Part shown: piece after piece, positions 1-8,628 of the stretch
Position numbering within the stretch: position 1 is the stretch's first letter
How the letters are laid out: every line of letters starts with the position of its first letter
NCBI GenBank assembly: GCA_965230485.1
Contig: CBDDLA010000001.1
Coordinates: 1,488,001 to 1,552,000, forward strand
DNA length: 64,000 nt
Direction of reading: 5' to 3'
Source of the DNA: Putridiphycobacter sp965230485
GTDB taxonomy: Bacteria; Bacteroidota; Bacteroidia; Flavobacteriales_D; Crocinitomicaceae
Notes under the pieces: generated by a model
The model's database searches: none
What the model was told of the DNA's origin: nothing
The model's input: only the letters and a program-made list of their open reading frames with translations
Program-made: the position numbers and the translations under genes

Positions 1-1
1 A

Positions 2-364
2 ACAGTGGGATTGATTAATATCCAGTTTGCAATTAAAGATGATACGGTTTATGTTATTGAGGCAAACCCAAGGGCATCTAGAACTGTTCCTTTTATTGCC
101 AAAGCTTACCAGGAACCATATGTTAATTATGCAACCAAAGTAATGCTGGGACATAAAAAAGTAACGGATTTTGATTTTAACCCACGTCAGGAAGGTTATG
201 CTATTAAGATTCCAGTCTTTTCATTCGATAAATTTCCAAACGTAAATAAAGAATTGGGTCCTGAAATGAAATCAACTGGTGAAGCCATTAGATTCATTAA
301 AAATTTAAGAGATCCGTTCTTCCATGAAATTTACAGTGAACGTAATTTATATTTGAGTAAGTAA
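2..364 (+). CDS. carB: Carbamoyl-phosphate synthase large subunit, C-terminal end (partial, 5' end outside window)
   Basis: The reading frame is open from the window edge. It carries the end of the second ATP-grasp domain of CarB: NIQFAIKDDTVYVIEANPRA, then ASRTVPF, then LGPEMKSTGE. CarB makes carbamoyl phosphate from ammonia, bicarbonate and two ATP for pyrimidine and arginine synthesis. The protein stops about 30 residues after the STGE motif, so the roughly 130-residue MGS-like allosteric domain of the E. coli enzyme is absent. The last residues (IYSERNLYLSK) look like a natural end rather than a frameshift. A small membrane-protein gene follows after 4 bases. The family call is secure; the short C-terminus may be normal for this lineage. 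Confidence 0.93.
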   Translation, partial: TVGLINIQFAIKDDTVYVIEANPRASRTVPFIAKAYQEPYVNYATKVMLGHKKVTDFDFNPRQEGYAIKIPVFSFDKFPNVNKELGPEMKSTGEAIRFIKNLRDPFFHEIYSERNLYLSK

Positions 365-368
365 TTAA

Positions 369-596
369 GTGATTGGTTTCAGACAAATATTAGTTATTCT
401 AGGGGTCATTTTTTTGCTCCGTTTAATTGGTAAGATGATGACTGCTAGACGCCATATTAATGAACAAAAACAGTATCAAAAGAACGTTCGATCTGAAAAG
501 GAAATGAAAGAGAATTTTGGTAAAACCACAATTTCAAAAATAGATAAACGAAACCTGAATTCTGATGATTATGCTACTTACGAGGAAGTTGAGTAG
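369..596 (+). CDS. Small membrane protein, DUF4834-like
   Basis: This is a 75-residue protein read from a GTG start 4 bases after the carB stop, so it is probably co-transcribed with carB. Residues 5-20 are a single hydrophobic segment (ILVILGVIFLLRLIGKMM), followed by a short basic and polar cytoplasmic-looking tail with many Lys, Glu and Asn. The shape matches the small Bacteroidota family DUF4834, whose role is unknown. No catalytic motif is visible. The GTG start is preferred because the frame has no ATG before the membrane segment. The family name is from memory of the general pattern and is less certain than the reading frame. Confidence 0.6.
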   Translation: MIGFRQILVILGVIFLLRLIGKMMTARRHINEQKQYQKNVRSEKEMKENFGKTTISKIDKRNLNSDDYATYEEVE

Positions 597-632
597 TGTA
601 AAACGACCTCTCTTAGTCTATAAAGCTAAATA

Positions 633-640
633 TATCTTTG
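633..640 (+). promoter_or_regulatory. Bacteroidota-type -7 promoter element (TATCTTTG)
   Basis: TATCTTTG matches the TAnnTTTG -7 consensus of Bacteroidota sigma factors. It lies 34 bases before the FkbM methyltransferase start at 675, in the 78-base gap after the DUF4834-like gene. No clear TTTG -33 box is seen upstream. It is the likely start of transcription for the polysaccharide locus. Confidence 0.5.
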
Positions 641-674
641 TGTATGACATCTGGTAAAACAATAAATTAATATA

Positions 675-1454
675 ATGAAGTTGATCAGAAGAGTCTTAGT
701 TAAAGTATTAGGTCTTAACGGCTATTTAAGGCTCATAAGTAGCACGTACTTGTCTTTGATGTCCTTAGGCTTTTTTAAAAAAAAGTACGCTGAACTTCAC
801 TTTATTAAATCAATTATAAAGCCTTCATATACTGTTTTAGACATTGGCGCTAATCTGGGGTATTATTCCTATTTCATGGCAGGTCAAATTCAAAAGGAGG
901 GTCGTTTGATTGCAGTGGAGCCTATCCCTCTTTTTGCTAATATTTGGAAGAAGAATATGCGACGGTATCTATCTTCAAACATGCAATTATTCAATTGTGC
1001 CTTAGGAGAAGAGCAAAAAACTCAAGTCGATATGTCCATTCCTATTGTCAATGGAATTGTACGACATGGATTGACTCAAATTAATAGTCAGGATAATGGT
1101 GCTTCACAATTATCATATCAAGTCCCAATGGAAGTAGGTGATGACATTATTAACTCATCTGACATTAGTTCTTTAGATTATTTGAAGTGTGATGTAGAAG
1201 GATATGAACAATATGTTATCCCTTCTTTGAAAAAAACGATTTCTCAGTATAAACCCACCGTCCAAATTGAATTAAACGGTGTCGATAACAGAGAGACTGT
1301 CGTAGCGTTCCTTATGAATTATGGTTATGGCATCTATGTCTTAGATTTTAACAAATTATTGCCAATTTCTAAAGAGGAAATTCATACATTTAACCAAGAT
1401 TTTTACTTCATCCACTCAGATAAAGTTGCCGATCTTGAACACTTAATCATCTAA
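675..1454 (+). CDS. FkbM family SAM-dependent methyltransferase
   Basis: This 259-residue protein has the class I methyltransferase SAM-binding motif TVLDIGANLGYYSYF at residues 53-67, the acidic loop VEPIP near 81-85, and the FkbM hallmark KCDVEGYE at 171-178. FkbM enzymes O-methylate small molecules and sugars, and in surface-polysaccharide loci they usually methylate glycan residues. The ATG start lies 34 bases after a TATCTTTG promoter element, and the gene ends 2 bases before the YfhO-type gene, so it opens the locus. A second FkbM gene lies at 48199. The methylated substrate cannot be named from sequence. Confidence 0.9.
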   Translation: MKLIRRVLVKVLGLNGYLRLISSTYLSLMSLGFFKKKYAELHFIKSIIKPSYTVLDIGANLGYYSYFMAGQIQKEGRLIAVEPIPLFANIWKKNMRRYLSSNMQLFNCALGEEQKTQVDMSIPIVNGIVRHGLTQINSQDNGASQLSYQVPMEVGDDIINSSDISSLDYLKCDVEGYEQYVIPSLKKTISQYKPTVQIELNGVDNRETVVAFLMNYGYGIYVLDFNKLLPISKEEIHTFNQDFYFIHSDKVADLEHLII

Positions 1455-1456
1455 GA

Positions 1457-4342
1457 ATGAATTTAAAAGAAAGACTACTTCAAAAGAAAAACTTATGGCA
1501 TGTTGGTGCTATAGCCTTATTTGCCATCATATCCATTATCTATTTTCATCCCGCTCTATCAGGATATGCCCTGAAACAAGGAGACGTTGAAAAATGGGCA
1601 GGTGGCGCTCAGGAGATTATAGATTACAGATCGCTTGGTCAGGAAACTTTATGGACTAATTCAATGTTTTCTGGTATGCCTTCTGTTCAAATTGCTACCA
1701 AGTATCAAGGACTTGCATTAATTGATTTTCTGCGTTCAATCTCAACATTATGGCTGCCGGGTCCTGTTGGCTTTTTATTTCTTTACTTTGCTGGTTTTTA
1801 TTTACTATCTATTAGCCTTAAAATTAGACCATACATTGGTATGATTGGGGCCATTGCTTACGGGTTATCGTCATACTTTATCATCATCTTGGAAGCGGGT
1901 CACAATACTAAGGCTGCTGCCATTGGTTATGCCCCTTTTGTTATTGCTGGTTTTATTTGGGCATTCAGGAGCAAACGCTGGATCTTTGCGTTGGCAATGT
2001 CTTGCCTTTTTATGGCATTCGAGTTAAGGGTCAACCACCTACAAATAACTTATTACCTAGCCTTCATATTAATCACAATTGGTATCATAGAACTGATTAA
2101 TGCCATCAAAGAAAAAACAATTCCAAATTTTTCGAAAAGAGCGGTTGGTTTGGTCTTGGTTTATGGTATCGCTGCAGTAATTAATTATGGTAATATAAAA
2201 GGGACATTAGATTATACTAAACATACCACAAGAGGAGGCAGTGAATTAACCATTAATGCAGATGGCTCACCAAAAACCGGTATTTCAGCCAATGAAAGCG
2301 GACTGGATGTTCAGTATATTACCAACTGGAGCTACGGCATTAGTGAATCGTTTTCATTTATCATTCCTAATTTCAAAGGGGGCGTTACACAACGAATTAC
2401 GCAAAATGAATCCAGTAAATCTTATTTGAAGGAAGCCAATAGCCGTGTGAGAAGAGATGTAGCACAAAATGTTCAATATTTTGGTGATCAGCCATTTATG
2501 TCTGGACCTGTTTATATGGGTATCATTGTTGTTTTCTTAGCCGTTTTGGCTTTGTTCTATATTGACGATAGATTAAAGTGGGGATTGCTAGCCGTAACGG
2601 TTCTTACCATCCTATTGAGCTGGGGAAAAAACTTCTTAGGTTTGACGCAGTTCTTTGTAGACTATTTTCCAGGCTATAATAAATTTAGGGCAGTTACCAT
2701 TATCTTATTTGTAGCTGAATTGACACTGCCATTACTAGCTATTTTGTTTTTGAATCGACTCATAAAAAACAGGGAAACTATTCTAAAAAACATTAAACCG
2801 TTCTACATTATTAGTGGTGTTTTTGGAGCGATCTTGTTAGGCTTTCTCCTAATGCCAGAAATGTTTAACACATTTGTTTCTACGGCAGAAGCCAACCAAC
2901 GTAATTTAGCAACTGACCCTAATTCAGTTGCTTATTTTGATGCTGTTTTTCCAGAGTTAATCAAAGTAAGAATTGCTATTTTTAAAGCTGATGTTTTGAG
3001 ATCACTTGCCTTTTTACTAGTTGGATTTGGATTGGTGTTTGCTTTTATTAGAGGTCTGATTAACCAATATCTGTTAAGTGGTTTACTACTTATTTTTGTT
3101 TTCGCTGATTTATTCACAGTAGACAACCGCTACATTAATACTGAAACAAAAGGAGCCAATGCCAATTGGGTTGAATCCTGGAAGCAAAAATATCCTTATA
3201 CGGCTGGTCTAGGAGAAAAGGCCATTTTGGAAGCTGAAAAATCAAACCCCGAAGTTGCTAAATTACTTGAAGAGAATAAAGCTAAGGTCCAAAAAGAGTT
3301 AAAAGCCAATAAAATTAGAGGCGGAGAAGCCAAACAGATTATGGAGCACAGCCAGTTTAGAACATTAAACAGGCTTACAAACTTTAGAATTTTTGAACAA
3401 AACAATCCATTTAATAGTTCAAGAGCTTCCTATTTTGGTAAGTCTATTGGTGGTTACCATGGTGCGAAATTGGGTAGGTATCAGGAATTAATTGAATTTC
3501 ATTTGTCCAATTATAATCAGGCGGTTATGAATATGCTAAACACTAAATATGTGATTGCCTCTAATAATGCTCAAATCTTTCCAAACGAAGGCGCCTTGGG
3601 TAATGCGTGGTTTGTCAAGTCAATTAAATCGGTAAAGGATGCTAATGAATCCATATTAAGTTTGGCGGTTAATAGTACTTACACTACTACAGCATTTAAT
3701 GGATACCAAATAACAAACGGTACGCTTACCGATAGCCTCTTAAAATTAGAAGGCACTGAAACCCTTCAATTGATTGCTCCAAATGGGGAGACAACACCAT
3801 TATCTCAAGTACCGTATCAGGCAACTAATCAGCAGGAAATTGCCTATGTAAATGATGGCACTAATGGGCCTCAATGGACCTATTATTCATCATCACTTCC
3901 AACAGAAATGGTATTAATTAGAATGAGTGCCAACCAATCCGGTTTTTCCCCGGAAGATGAAGCTGTTGTCATTAATTCTGATCTTAAGGAGCGTTATACA
4001 GGAGAGGGTACTATTCAATTAGAAAGTTACAATCCGGATCATTTAGTTTATAAATCCAATTCTGATTCAGAACAATTTGCCGTTTTTTCTGAAGTTTATT
4101 ATGAAGACGGTTGGAAGGCCTTTATTGACGGGAATGAAGTAAATGAGATAAAGCGAGCCAATTTTATTTTAAGAGCACTTGAAATTCCAGCCGGTGAGCA
4201 TACCATAGAGTTTAAATTTGAGTTGAGTTCTTATAATAGTTCCAATGTAATATCTATGTCGCTATCAATCTTGGCAATTGCTTTCATTTTAGCTGCTCTT
4301 TACTTTGATTTTGTAAGATCACCTAAAGAGAAAACAAGCTAA
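1457..4342 (+). CDS. YfhO family multi-pass membrane protein
   Basis: This 961-residue protein has many hydrophobic segments in its first two thirds, an acidic extracytoplasmic loop near residue 26 (ALSGYALKQGDVEKW), a large soluble part around residues 560-930, and one last membrane helix before the C-terminus. The C-terminal signature YYEDGWKAFIDGNEVNEI is typical of YfhO proteins. B. subtilis YfhO is linked to glycosylation of lipoteichoic acid, and the family is thought to have a GT-C-like fold using lipid-linked sugars. Its place between an FkbM methyltransferase and a GT2 glycosyltransferase fits a role in transferring sugars outside the membrane. The donor and acceptor are unknown. Confidence 0.85.
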   Translation: MNLKERLLQKKNLWHVGAIALFAIISIIYFHPALSGYALKQGDVEKWAGGAQEIIDYRSLGQETLWTNSMFSGMPSVQIATKYQGLALIDFLRSISTLWLPGPVGFLFLYFAGFYLLSISLKIRPYIGMIGAIAYGLSSYFIIILEAGHNTKAAAIGYAPFVIAGFIWAFRSKRWIFALAMSCLFMAFELRVNHLQITYYLAFILITIGIIELINAIKEKTIPNFSKRAVGLVLVYGIAAVINYGNIKGTLDYTKHTTRGGSELTINADGSPKTGISANESGLDVQYITNWSYGISESFSFIIPNFKGGVTQRITQNESSKSYLKEANSRVRRDVAQNVQYFGDQPFMSGPVYMGIIVVFLAVLALFYIDDRLKWGLLAVTVLTILLSWGKNFLGLTQFFVDYFPGYNKFRAVTIILFVAELTLPLLAILFLNRLIKNRETILKNIKPFYIISGVFGAILLGFLLMPEMFNTFVSTAEANQRNLATDPNSVAYFDAVFPELIKVRIAIFKADVLRSLAFLLVGFGLVFAFIRGLINQYLLSGLLLIFVFADLFTVDNRYINTETKGANANWVESWKQKYPYTAGLGEKAILEAEKSNPEVAKLLEENKAKVQKELKANKIRGGEAKQIMEHSQFRTLNRLTNFRIFEQNNPFNSSRASYFGKSIGGYHGAKLGRYQELIEFHLSNYNQAVMNMLNTKYVIASNNAQIFPNEGALGNAWFVKSIKSVKDANESILSLAVNSTYTTTAFNGYQITNGTLTDSLLKLEGTETLQLIAPNGETTPLSQVPYQATNQQEIAYVNDGTNGPQWTYYSSSLPTEMVLIRMSANQSGFSPEDEAVVINSDLKERYTGEGTIQLESYNPDHLVYKSNSDSEQFAVFSEVYYEDGWKAFIDGNEVNEIKRANFILRALEIPAGEHTIEFKFELSSYNSSNVISMSLSILAIAFILAALYFDFVRSPKEKTS

Positions 4343-4348
4343 ATCGGG

Positions 4349-5251
4349 ATGATTACCGCTACAATTAGCACATACAATAGAGAAAAATATTTACCTAAAG
4401 TACTGGAAAGTTTAGCGAAACAAACTATTTCCAATGCTCTATTCGAAATTGTGCTTATTGACAATAATTCGCCTGGTAATACACCTGAAATATTCAGTGA
4501 TTTTAGCAAAAAGCACCCGGAGCTTAAAACTGCCTATTTTCTGGAGACCAATCAGGGATTATCTTATGGGAGAAACAGGGGCATTCAGGAATCTAACGGT
4601 AAATACATTACTTTTATTGATGATGATGCCTACCTTGCCGAAGACTACCTGGAAGTGATCTATAATTATTTTGAATCTAATAGTGATGTTTCTGCCATTG
4701 GTAGTAAAATACACCTGGACTATGAAGACGTTATTCCAGATTGGGAAAATAAGTATCTCAACTCCTTGCTAGGGTATTTTGACATGGGAAATGACATTAA
4801 AGTATTCCCTAAAAATGATTATCCAAGAGGCTCCAACATGTCTTTTAGAAGTGATTTATTTGATAACGTTGGGTTATTTAATACCGATTTAGGCCGAAAG
4901 GGCGGTAATTTGGCAGGGAGTGAGGAAAAAGATATTTTTAAGAGAATTTATCAGCAACCGCAGCTTAAGGTCGTTTATATCCCTAACGCCATGGTCTACC
5001 ATTATGTGCCATACGAACGAACAACAGCCGCTTTTATCAAGAAGCAAGCCATTGGAACCGGAAAAAGTGAACGAAATAGAGTGAATCATGAGGGAACGTT
5101 TTCTACTTTCAAACGTTACTTAATTGAATTATTTAAATGGGGGGCTAGTTTCATATTATATGTTTTATACTTGTTGAGAGGAAAAGCAGCAAAAGGGAAA
5201 ATGATTGTTAAGTTTAGGTATTGGGTATCAAAAGGCTTACTTACTTCTTAA
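4349..5251 (+). CDS. Family 2 glycosyltransferase
   Basis: This 300-residue GT-A enzyme begins directly with the fold (MITATISTYNREKYLPKVLE). LIDNNSPGN lies at 37-45, NQGLSYGRNRGI at 68-79, and the metal and nucleotide-sugar binding motif IDDDA at 90-94. PRGSNMSFR and GSEEKDIFKR later in the chain are usual acceptor-site features of family 2. A hydrophobic stretch near residues 258-277 suggests membrane association. It starts 6 bases after the YfhO-type gene and likely adds one sugar to a polysaccharide repeat or glycolipid on the cytoplasmic face. The sugar specificity is not readable. Confidence 0.92.
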   Translation: MITATISTYNREKYLPKVLESLAKQTISNALFEIVLIDNNSPGNTPEIFSDFSKKHPELKTAYFLETNQGLSYGRNRGIQESNGKYITFIDDDAYLAEDYLEVIYNYFESNSDVSAIGSKIHLDYEDVIPDWENKYLNSLLGYFDMGNDIKVFPKNDYPRGSNMSFRSDLFDNVGLFNTDLGRKGGNLAGSEEKDIFKRIYQQPQLKVVYIPNAMVYHYVPYERTTAAFIKKQAIGTGKSERNRVNHEGTFSTFKRYLIELFKWGASFILYVLYLLRGKAAKGKMIVKFRYWVSKGLLTS

Positions 5252-5328
5252 AAACAGAGTATTAACATCTTATTTAACAAAGCGTTAACCTTTGTTTCAA
5301 ATTCCTAAAAATCAAGGTAGTTCCTTCC

Positions 5329-6297
5329 ATGATTAATACTTCTGAATTTGATATATTTGTAAAAACTAAAAAAGTGATTGAAAAAATTGACAACGCCATC
5401 AGAACATCCATTAAAGAAGGGCTTTTAACTGAAGACAATGGTATCTTAACCGGCTTTTCCGGTGAAAAAATGGTTGGAACGCTTCAACGATTATCGAAGG
5501 CCTTATTAACACCTGAAACTTGCTATTTAGAGGTGGGTGTTTTTAAAGGGTTGACCTTACTTTCTGTTGCCAAGGAAATTGGTGATATCAAAGCATATGG
5601 AATTGACAATTTTGCTTATTTTGATAAAGAGGGTAAAAATTATGGTATTGTGAAAGACCGAATCTCAAAGTTGAGCCTCAACAATGTTCAAATCATCAAT
5701 AAAGATTATGAGGATGCATTGGAAAACCTAGAGACAGAACTTGGCGGGAAAAAAGTGGGTGTTTATTTCATTGATGGCCCTCATGATTATAGAAGCCAAT
5801 TAATGTGTCTGGCCTTAATTAAACCTTTTTTAGCTGATAATGCTGTTATTATTGTAGATGATTGCAATTACAGACATGTTAGACAAGCCAATAGAGATTT
5901 CTTGATTTCACATCCTGAATTTAAACTGGCCTTTCAATCATATACAAAAATGCACCCTTTAAACCTAAGTGAATCTGATAGGGGTAATCATGAAAAAGGG
6001 TGGTGGAATGGCGTCAATATCATTGTTCATGATAAGGATAATCAACTTAAAACGGAGTTCCCTCCTACCTTCCGATCACGTACGCTTTATGAAAATGAAC
6101 ATGGCATACATGCCACCAAGCACCCGGAAGTCATTCCGTTTCTATTTAAATTAACCAATTTATTCGCACCCGTTGTTTATCAATTTTCTAAGCTTTCTAA
6201 GAAGAATGACGTTATTAAGGGGCAATATAAAGCTATGAATACCTATAGTGAGGATTTACCAGGCGACACATTTAATCAATCTTTCGTGAACCACTAA
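5329..6297 (+). CDS. Class I SAM-dependent methyltransferase (Methyltransf_24-like)
   Basis: This 322-residue protein has the SAM motif YLEVGVFKGLT at residues 66-76, an acidic second strand (AYGIDNFAYFD), and YFIDGPHDYRSQ followed by VIIVDDCNY near 146-180. These are the usual motifs of the Methyltransf_24/TylF-like group, which methylates sugars and other small molecules. The 77-base gap upstream is the largest within this part of the locus and includes TAACCTTTG, which has one base too many to match the -7 consensus. The C-terminal 90 residues have no recognised domain. A sugar O-methyltransferase role is inferred from context. Confidence 0.78.
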   Translation: MINTSEFDIFVKTKKVIEKIDNAIRTSIKEGLLTEDNGILTGFSGEKMVGTLQRLSKALLTPETCYLEVGVFKGLTLLSVAKEIGDIKAYGIDNFAYFDKEGKNYGIVKDRISKLSLNNVQIINKDYEDALENLETELGGKKVGVYFIDGPHDYRSQLMCLALIKPFLADNAVIIVDDCNYRHVRQANRDFLISHPEFKLAFQSYTKMHPLNLSESDRGNHEKGWWNGVNIIVHDKDNQLKTEFPPTFRSRTLYENEHGIHATKHPEVIPFLFKLTNLFAPVVYQFSKLSKKNDVIKGQYKAMNTYSEDLPGDTFNQSFVNH

Positions 6298-6307
6298 TTG
6301 AATTCAG

Positions 6308-6994
6308 TTGACAAAACCATTACAAAATATTACCGCCCTTCTTCCAATGAAAGGAAATTCGGAACGAGTTTCAGGAAAAAATCTAAAAGACTTTAATGGG
6401 AAACCACTATTCTATTATGTACTTGAAAGTTTATCAAACTCAAAGTATATTAATGAGATAATTGTCAATACGGATAGTCGTGAAATTGCTGAGAAAGCCA
6501 TGACAGCTTCCCCTAAGGTAAAAATTCATGAAAGGCCTTTAGAAATTTGTGGTGATATGGTATCAATGAATAAAATTATTGCGCACGATCTTTCAGAATC
6601 GACTAGTGATTTATTTATTCAGACACATAGTACCAATCCGCTGCTAAGAACCGAAACGATTGACCAGGCCATTGATTATTTCTTGAACCTGACAGACGAA
6701 TTTGATTCTTTGTTCTCAGTCACAAAAATGCAAACCAGACTGTTCTGGGAGGATGGTAAACCCATTAATCATAATCCTTCGGAATTAATAAGAACTCAGG
6801 ATCTGCCACCCGTATTTGAAGAAAATTCAAACTTTTTCATCTTTTCCAGATCCTCCTTTAAAAATGCAGGTGATAAGCGCATTGGTTTACGCCCTAAGAT
6901 GTTTGAAGTAGATAAAATTGAAGCCGTAGATATTGACGAACCGAATGATTTTATCATTGCTGAAGCATTACATAAATTAAACTTATTTGCATAA
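6308..6994 (+). CDS. Acylneuraminate cytidylyltransferase family protein (CMP-ulosonate synthetase-like)
   Basis: This 228-residue protein carries the CTP-binding loop of CMP-sugar synthetases at residues 12-27 (LLPMKGNSERVSGKNLK, the PxRxxSxRxxxKN pattern). It also has QTHSTNPLLRTETI and the C-terminal VDIDEPNDF, which holds the metal-binding acidic residues. Such enzymes activate sialic, legionaminic, pseudaminic or KDO-type acids as CMP-sugars. The start is a TTG at 6308; no ATG precedes the core motif. It ends 1 base before the aldolase gene and heads a tightly packed run. No NeuB-, NeuC- or KDO-8-P-synthase-like gene is in the window, so the substrate is open. Confidence 0.88.
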   Translation: MTKPLQNITALLPMKGNSERVSGKNLKDFNGKPLFYYVLESLSNSKYINEIIVNTDSREIAEKAMTASPKVKIHERPLEICGDMVSMNKIIAHDLSESTSDLFIQTHSTNPLLRTETIDQAIDYFLNLTDEFDSLFSVTKMQTRLFWEDGKPINHNPSELIRTQDLPPVFEENSNFFIFSRSSFKNAGDKRIGLRPKMFEVDKIEAVDIDEPNDFIIAEALHKLNLFA

Positions 6995-6995
6995 C

Positions 6996-7751
6996 ATGTT
7001 ACTTAAAGAAAAAATACGACAAGGCAGGTTGACAATTGGAAGTTGGTTAACCATACCTCATCCTTCAATCGTTGAAATCATGTCGACTGCAGGCTTTGAA
7101 TGGTTAACCATTGATATTGAACACGCGGCAATTGGGATAGATAATATCCAAACCTTAATCAGTACCATTCAAGGTAAAAATATGAAGGCCTTAGTAAGGG
7201 TATATGCTAACGAAGAAGTCATTATTAAAAGGGTTTTGGATGCCGGCGCAGATGGTGTGATTGTACCTATGGTAAAGTCAAAAGCAGAAGCCTTAAAGAT
7301 TGTTGATCATGTTTATTATCCACCTAAAGGTAAAAGAGGAGTTGGGTTATCGCGCGCGCAAAATTTTGGAATTGGTTTCGAAGATTATAAAGATCAACTG
7401 AATAAAGAAATTATCATTATAGCGCAAATCGAACATGTAGATGCGATTGATAATTTAGAAGATATTTTAAGTGTTGACGAAATTGACGGTACCATTATTG
7501 GCCCTTACGATTTATCAGCCTCAATGGGTAAGCCAGGCCATTTTAATGATACTGACGTAAAGGAAACTGTCGAAAAATATGATTTAATTTGTGATCGATT
7601 AAACAAACCTAAAGGAAGCCACGTTATTTCTTCGAATCATGCAGAAACAAAAGCAAAAATTGATTTAGGATATACATTTTTGGCATTTTCACTAGATTTC
7701 TTCTTTTTAGGTGATAAAGCCAGAGAAGAAATGAAACAATTAAGAGGATAA
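6996..7751 (+). CDS. HpcH/HpaI family class II pyruvate aldolase
   Basis: Members reversibly join pyruvate with an aldehyde to give a 2-keto-4-hydroxy acid, using a divalent metal. All key positions of E. coli HpaI are present with near-constant offset: H43, R68 (ALVRV), metal ligand E146 (AQIEH) and metal ligand D172 (IGPYDLSASMG). The length of 251 residues is normal. The ATG at 6996 is chosen over an in-frame TTG at 6987, because the latter would overlap the previous gene. It is translationally packed with the CMP-sugar synthetase, which suggests it makes or breaks the acid that is activated. A catabolic role is less likely in this setting. Confidence 0.9.
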   Translation: MLLKEKIRQGRLTIGSWLTIPHPSIVEIMSTAGFEWLTIDIEHAAIGIDNIQTLISTIQGKNMKALVRVYANEEVIIKRVLDAGADGVIVPMVKSKAEALKIVDHVYYPPKGKRGVGLSRAQNFGIGFEDYKDQLNKEIIIIAQIEHVDAIDNLEDILSVDEIDGTIIGPYDLSASMGKPGHFNDTDVKETVEKYDLICDRLNKPKGSHVISSNHAETKAKIDLGYTFLAFSLDFFFLGDKAREEMKQLRG

Positions 7752-7755
7752 ACAG

Positions 7756-8628
7756 ATGAAAAAAATAGCAATTTTTGGTGGTTCAGGCTTTTTAGGGACT
7801 TATCTCATTAATGAGTTATTACAAAGGAAATACGACGTATATTCGTTGGATTTATTGCCGTCAACTCATTCATCTGAAGCAACCTTCGTTGAAGTAGATA
7901 TATTAGATCAGGCAAAAATTCAAGCCATATTTGATGAACATCAATTTGATATTGTATATAATTTAGCAGGATTTGCTAATTTGGATAAGGCCATAGAATT
8001 TCCTGTTGACACGTTTAAGCTTAATGTTTTAGGTAACCTAAATGTTTTGGAAGCTTGCCGTCAACATAATATTGAGCGGTTTATATATGCAAGTAGCGCT
8101 TATGCCATGAGCGATAAGGGGTCGTTTTATGGTATTTCCAAACTCTCATCTGAGAAAATCATAGAAGAGTATCAAAGAAAATTCAACCTTCCGTTTACTA
8201 TTCTTAGATATGGCTCTGTATATAGTGAACGAAATTTTGAGAATAACTACATCTTTAACCTTGTAAAAACTGCCATTGAAACCGGAGCGATTAATCATGA
8301 TGGTGATGGCAAGGAGATAAGAGAATATATCCATGCCGCTGATGCCGCTAAATTATCAGTGGATGTTATAGAAAAAGATGATTACGTTGGAAAGCATCTT
8401 ATTTTAACAGGTGTAGAAAGAATTCAACGAAAGGAATTGTTTGACTTAATTAATGAGATTCTGGGTAATAAAATTGAGGTTAATGTATTAAACAGTGGTT
8501 ATAAAAATCACTATAAATACACCCCCTACAGCTTTAGCCCGGAAGAAAGTCAAAAACTTTTACCTAACCCGTATATCGATATGGGTCAGGGCATTCTGAA
8601 CTGCATCAACGAAGTGTATAAGAAATGA
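7756..8628 (+). CDS. NAD(P)-dependent sugar epimerase/dehydratase (extended SDR)
   Basis: This 290-residue extended short-chain dehydrogenase has the nucleotide-binding motif GGSGFLG at residues 8-14, NLAGFANLDKA near 69, the catalytic serine region YASSAY at 111-116 and YGISK (YxxxK) at 125-129. The REYIHAADAAK segment is typical of sugar-nucleotide epimerases and dehydratases. It lies 4 bases after the aldolase gene and overlaps the next gene by 4 bases (ATGA), so the three are co-translated. It could epimerise or dehydrate a sugar nucleotide or the aldehyde precursor used by the aldolase; sequence does not decide. Confidence 0.88.
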   Translation: MKKIAIFGGSGFLGTYLINELLQRKYDVYSLDLLPSTHSSEATFVEVDILDQAKIQAIFDEHQFDIVYNLAGFANLDKAIEFPVDTFKLNVLGNLNVLEACRQHNIERFIYASSAYAMSDKGSFYGISKLSSEKIIEEYQRKFNLPFTILRYGSVYSERNFENNYIFNLVKTAIETGAINHDGDGKEIREYIHAADAAKLSVDVIEKDDYVGKHLILTGVERIQRKELFDLINEILGNKIEVNVLNSGYKNHYKYTPYSFSPEESQKLLPNPYIDMGQGILNCINEVYKK

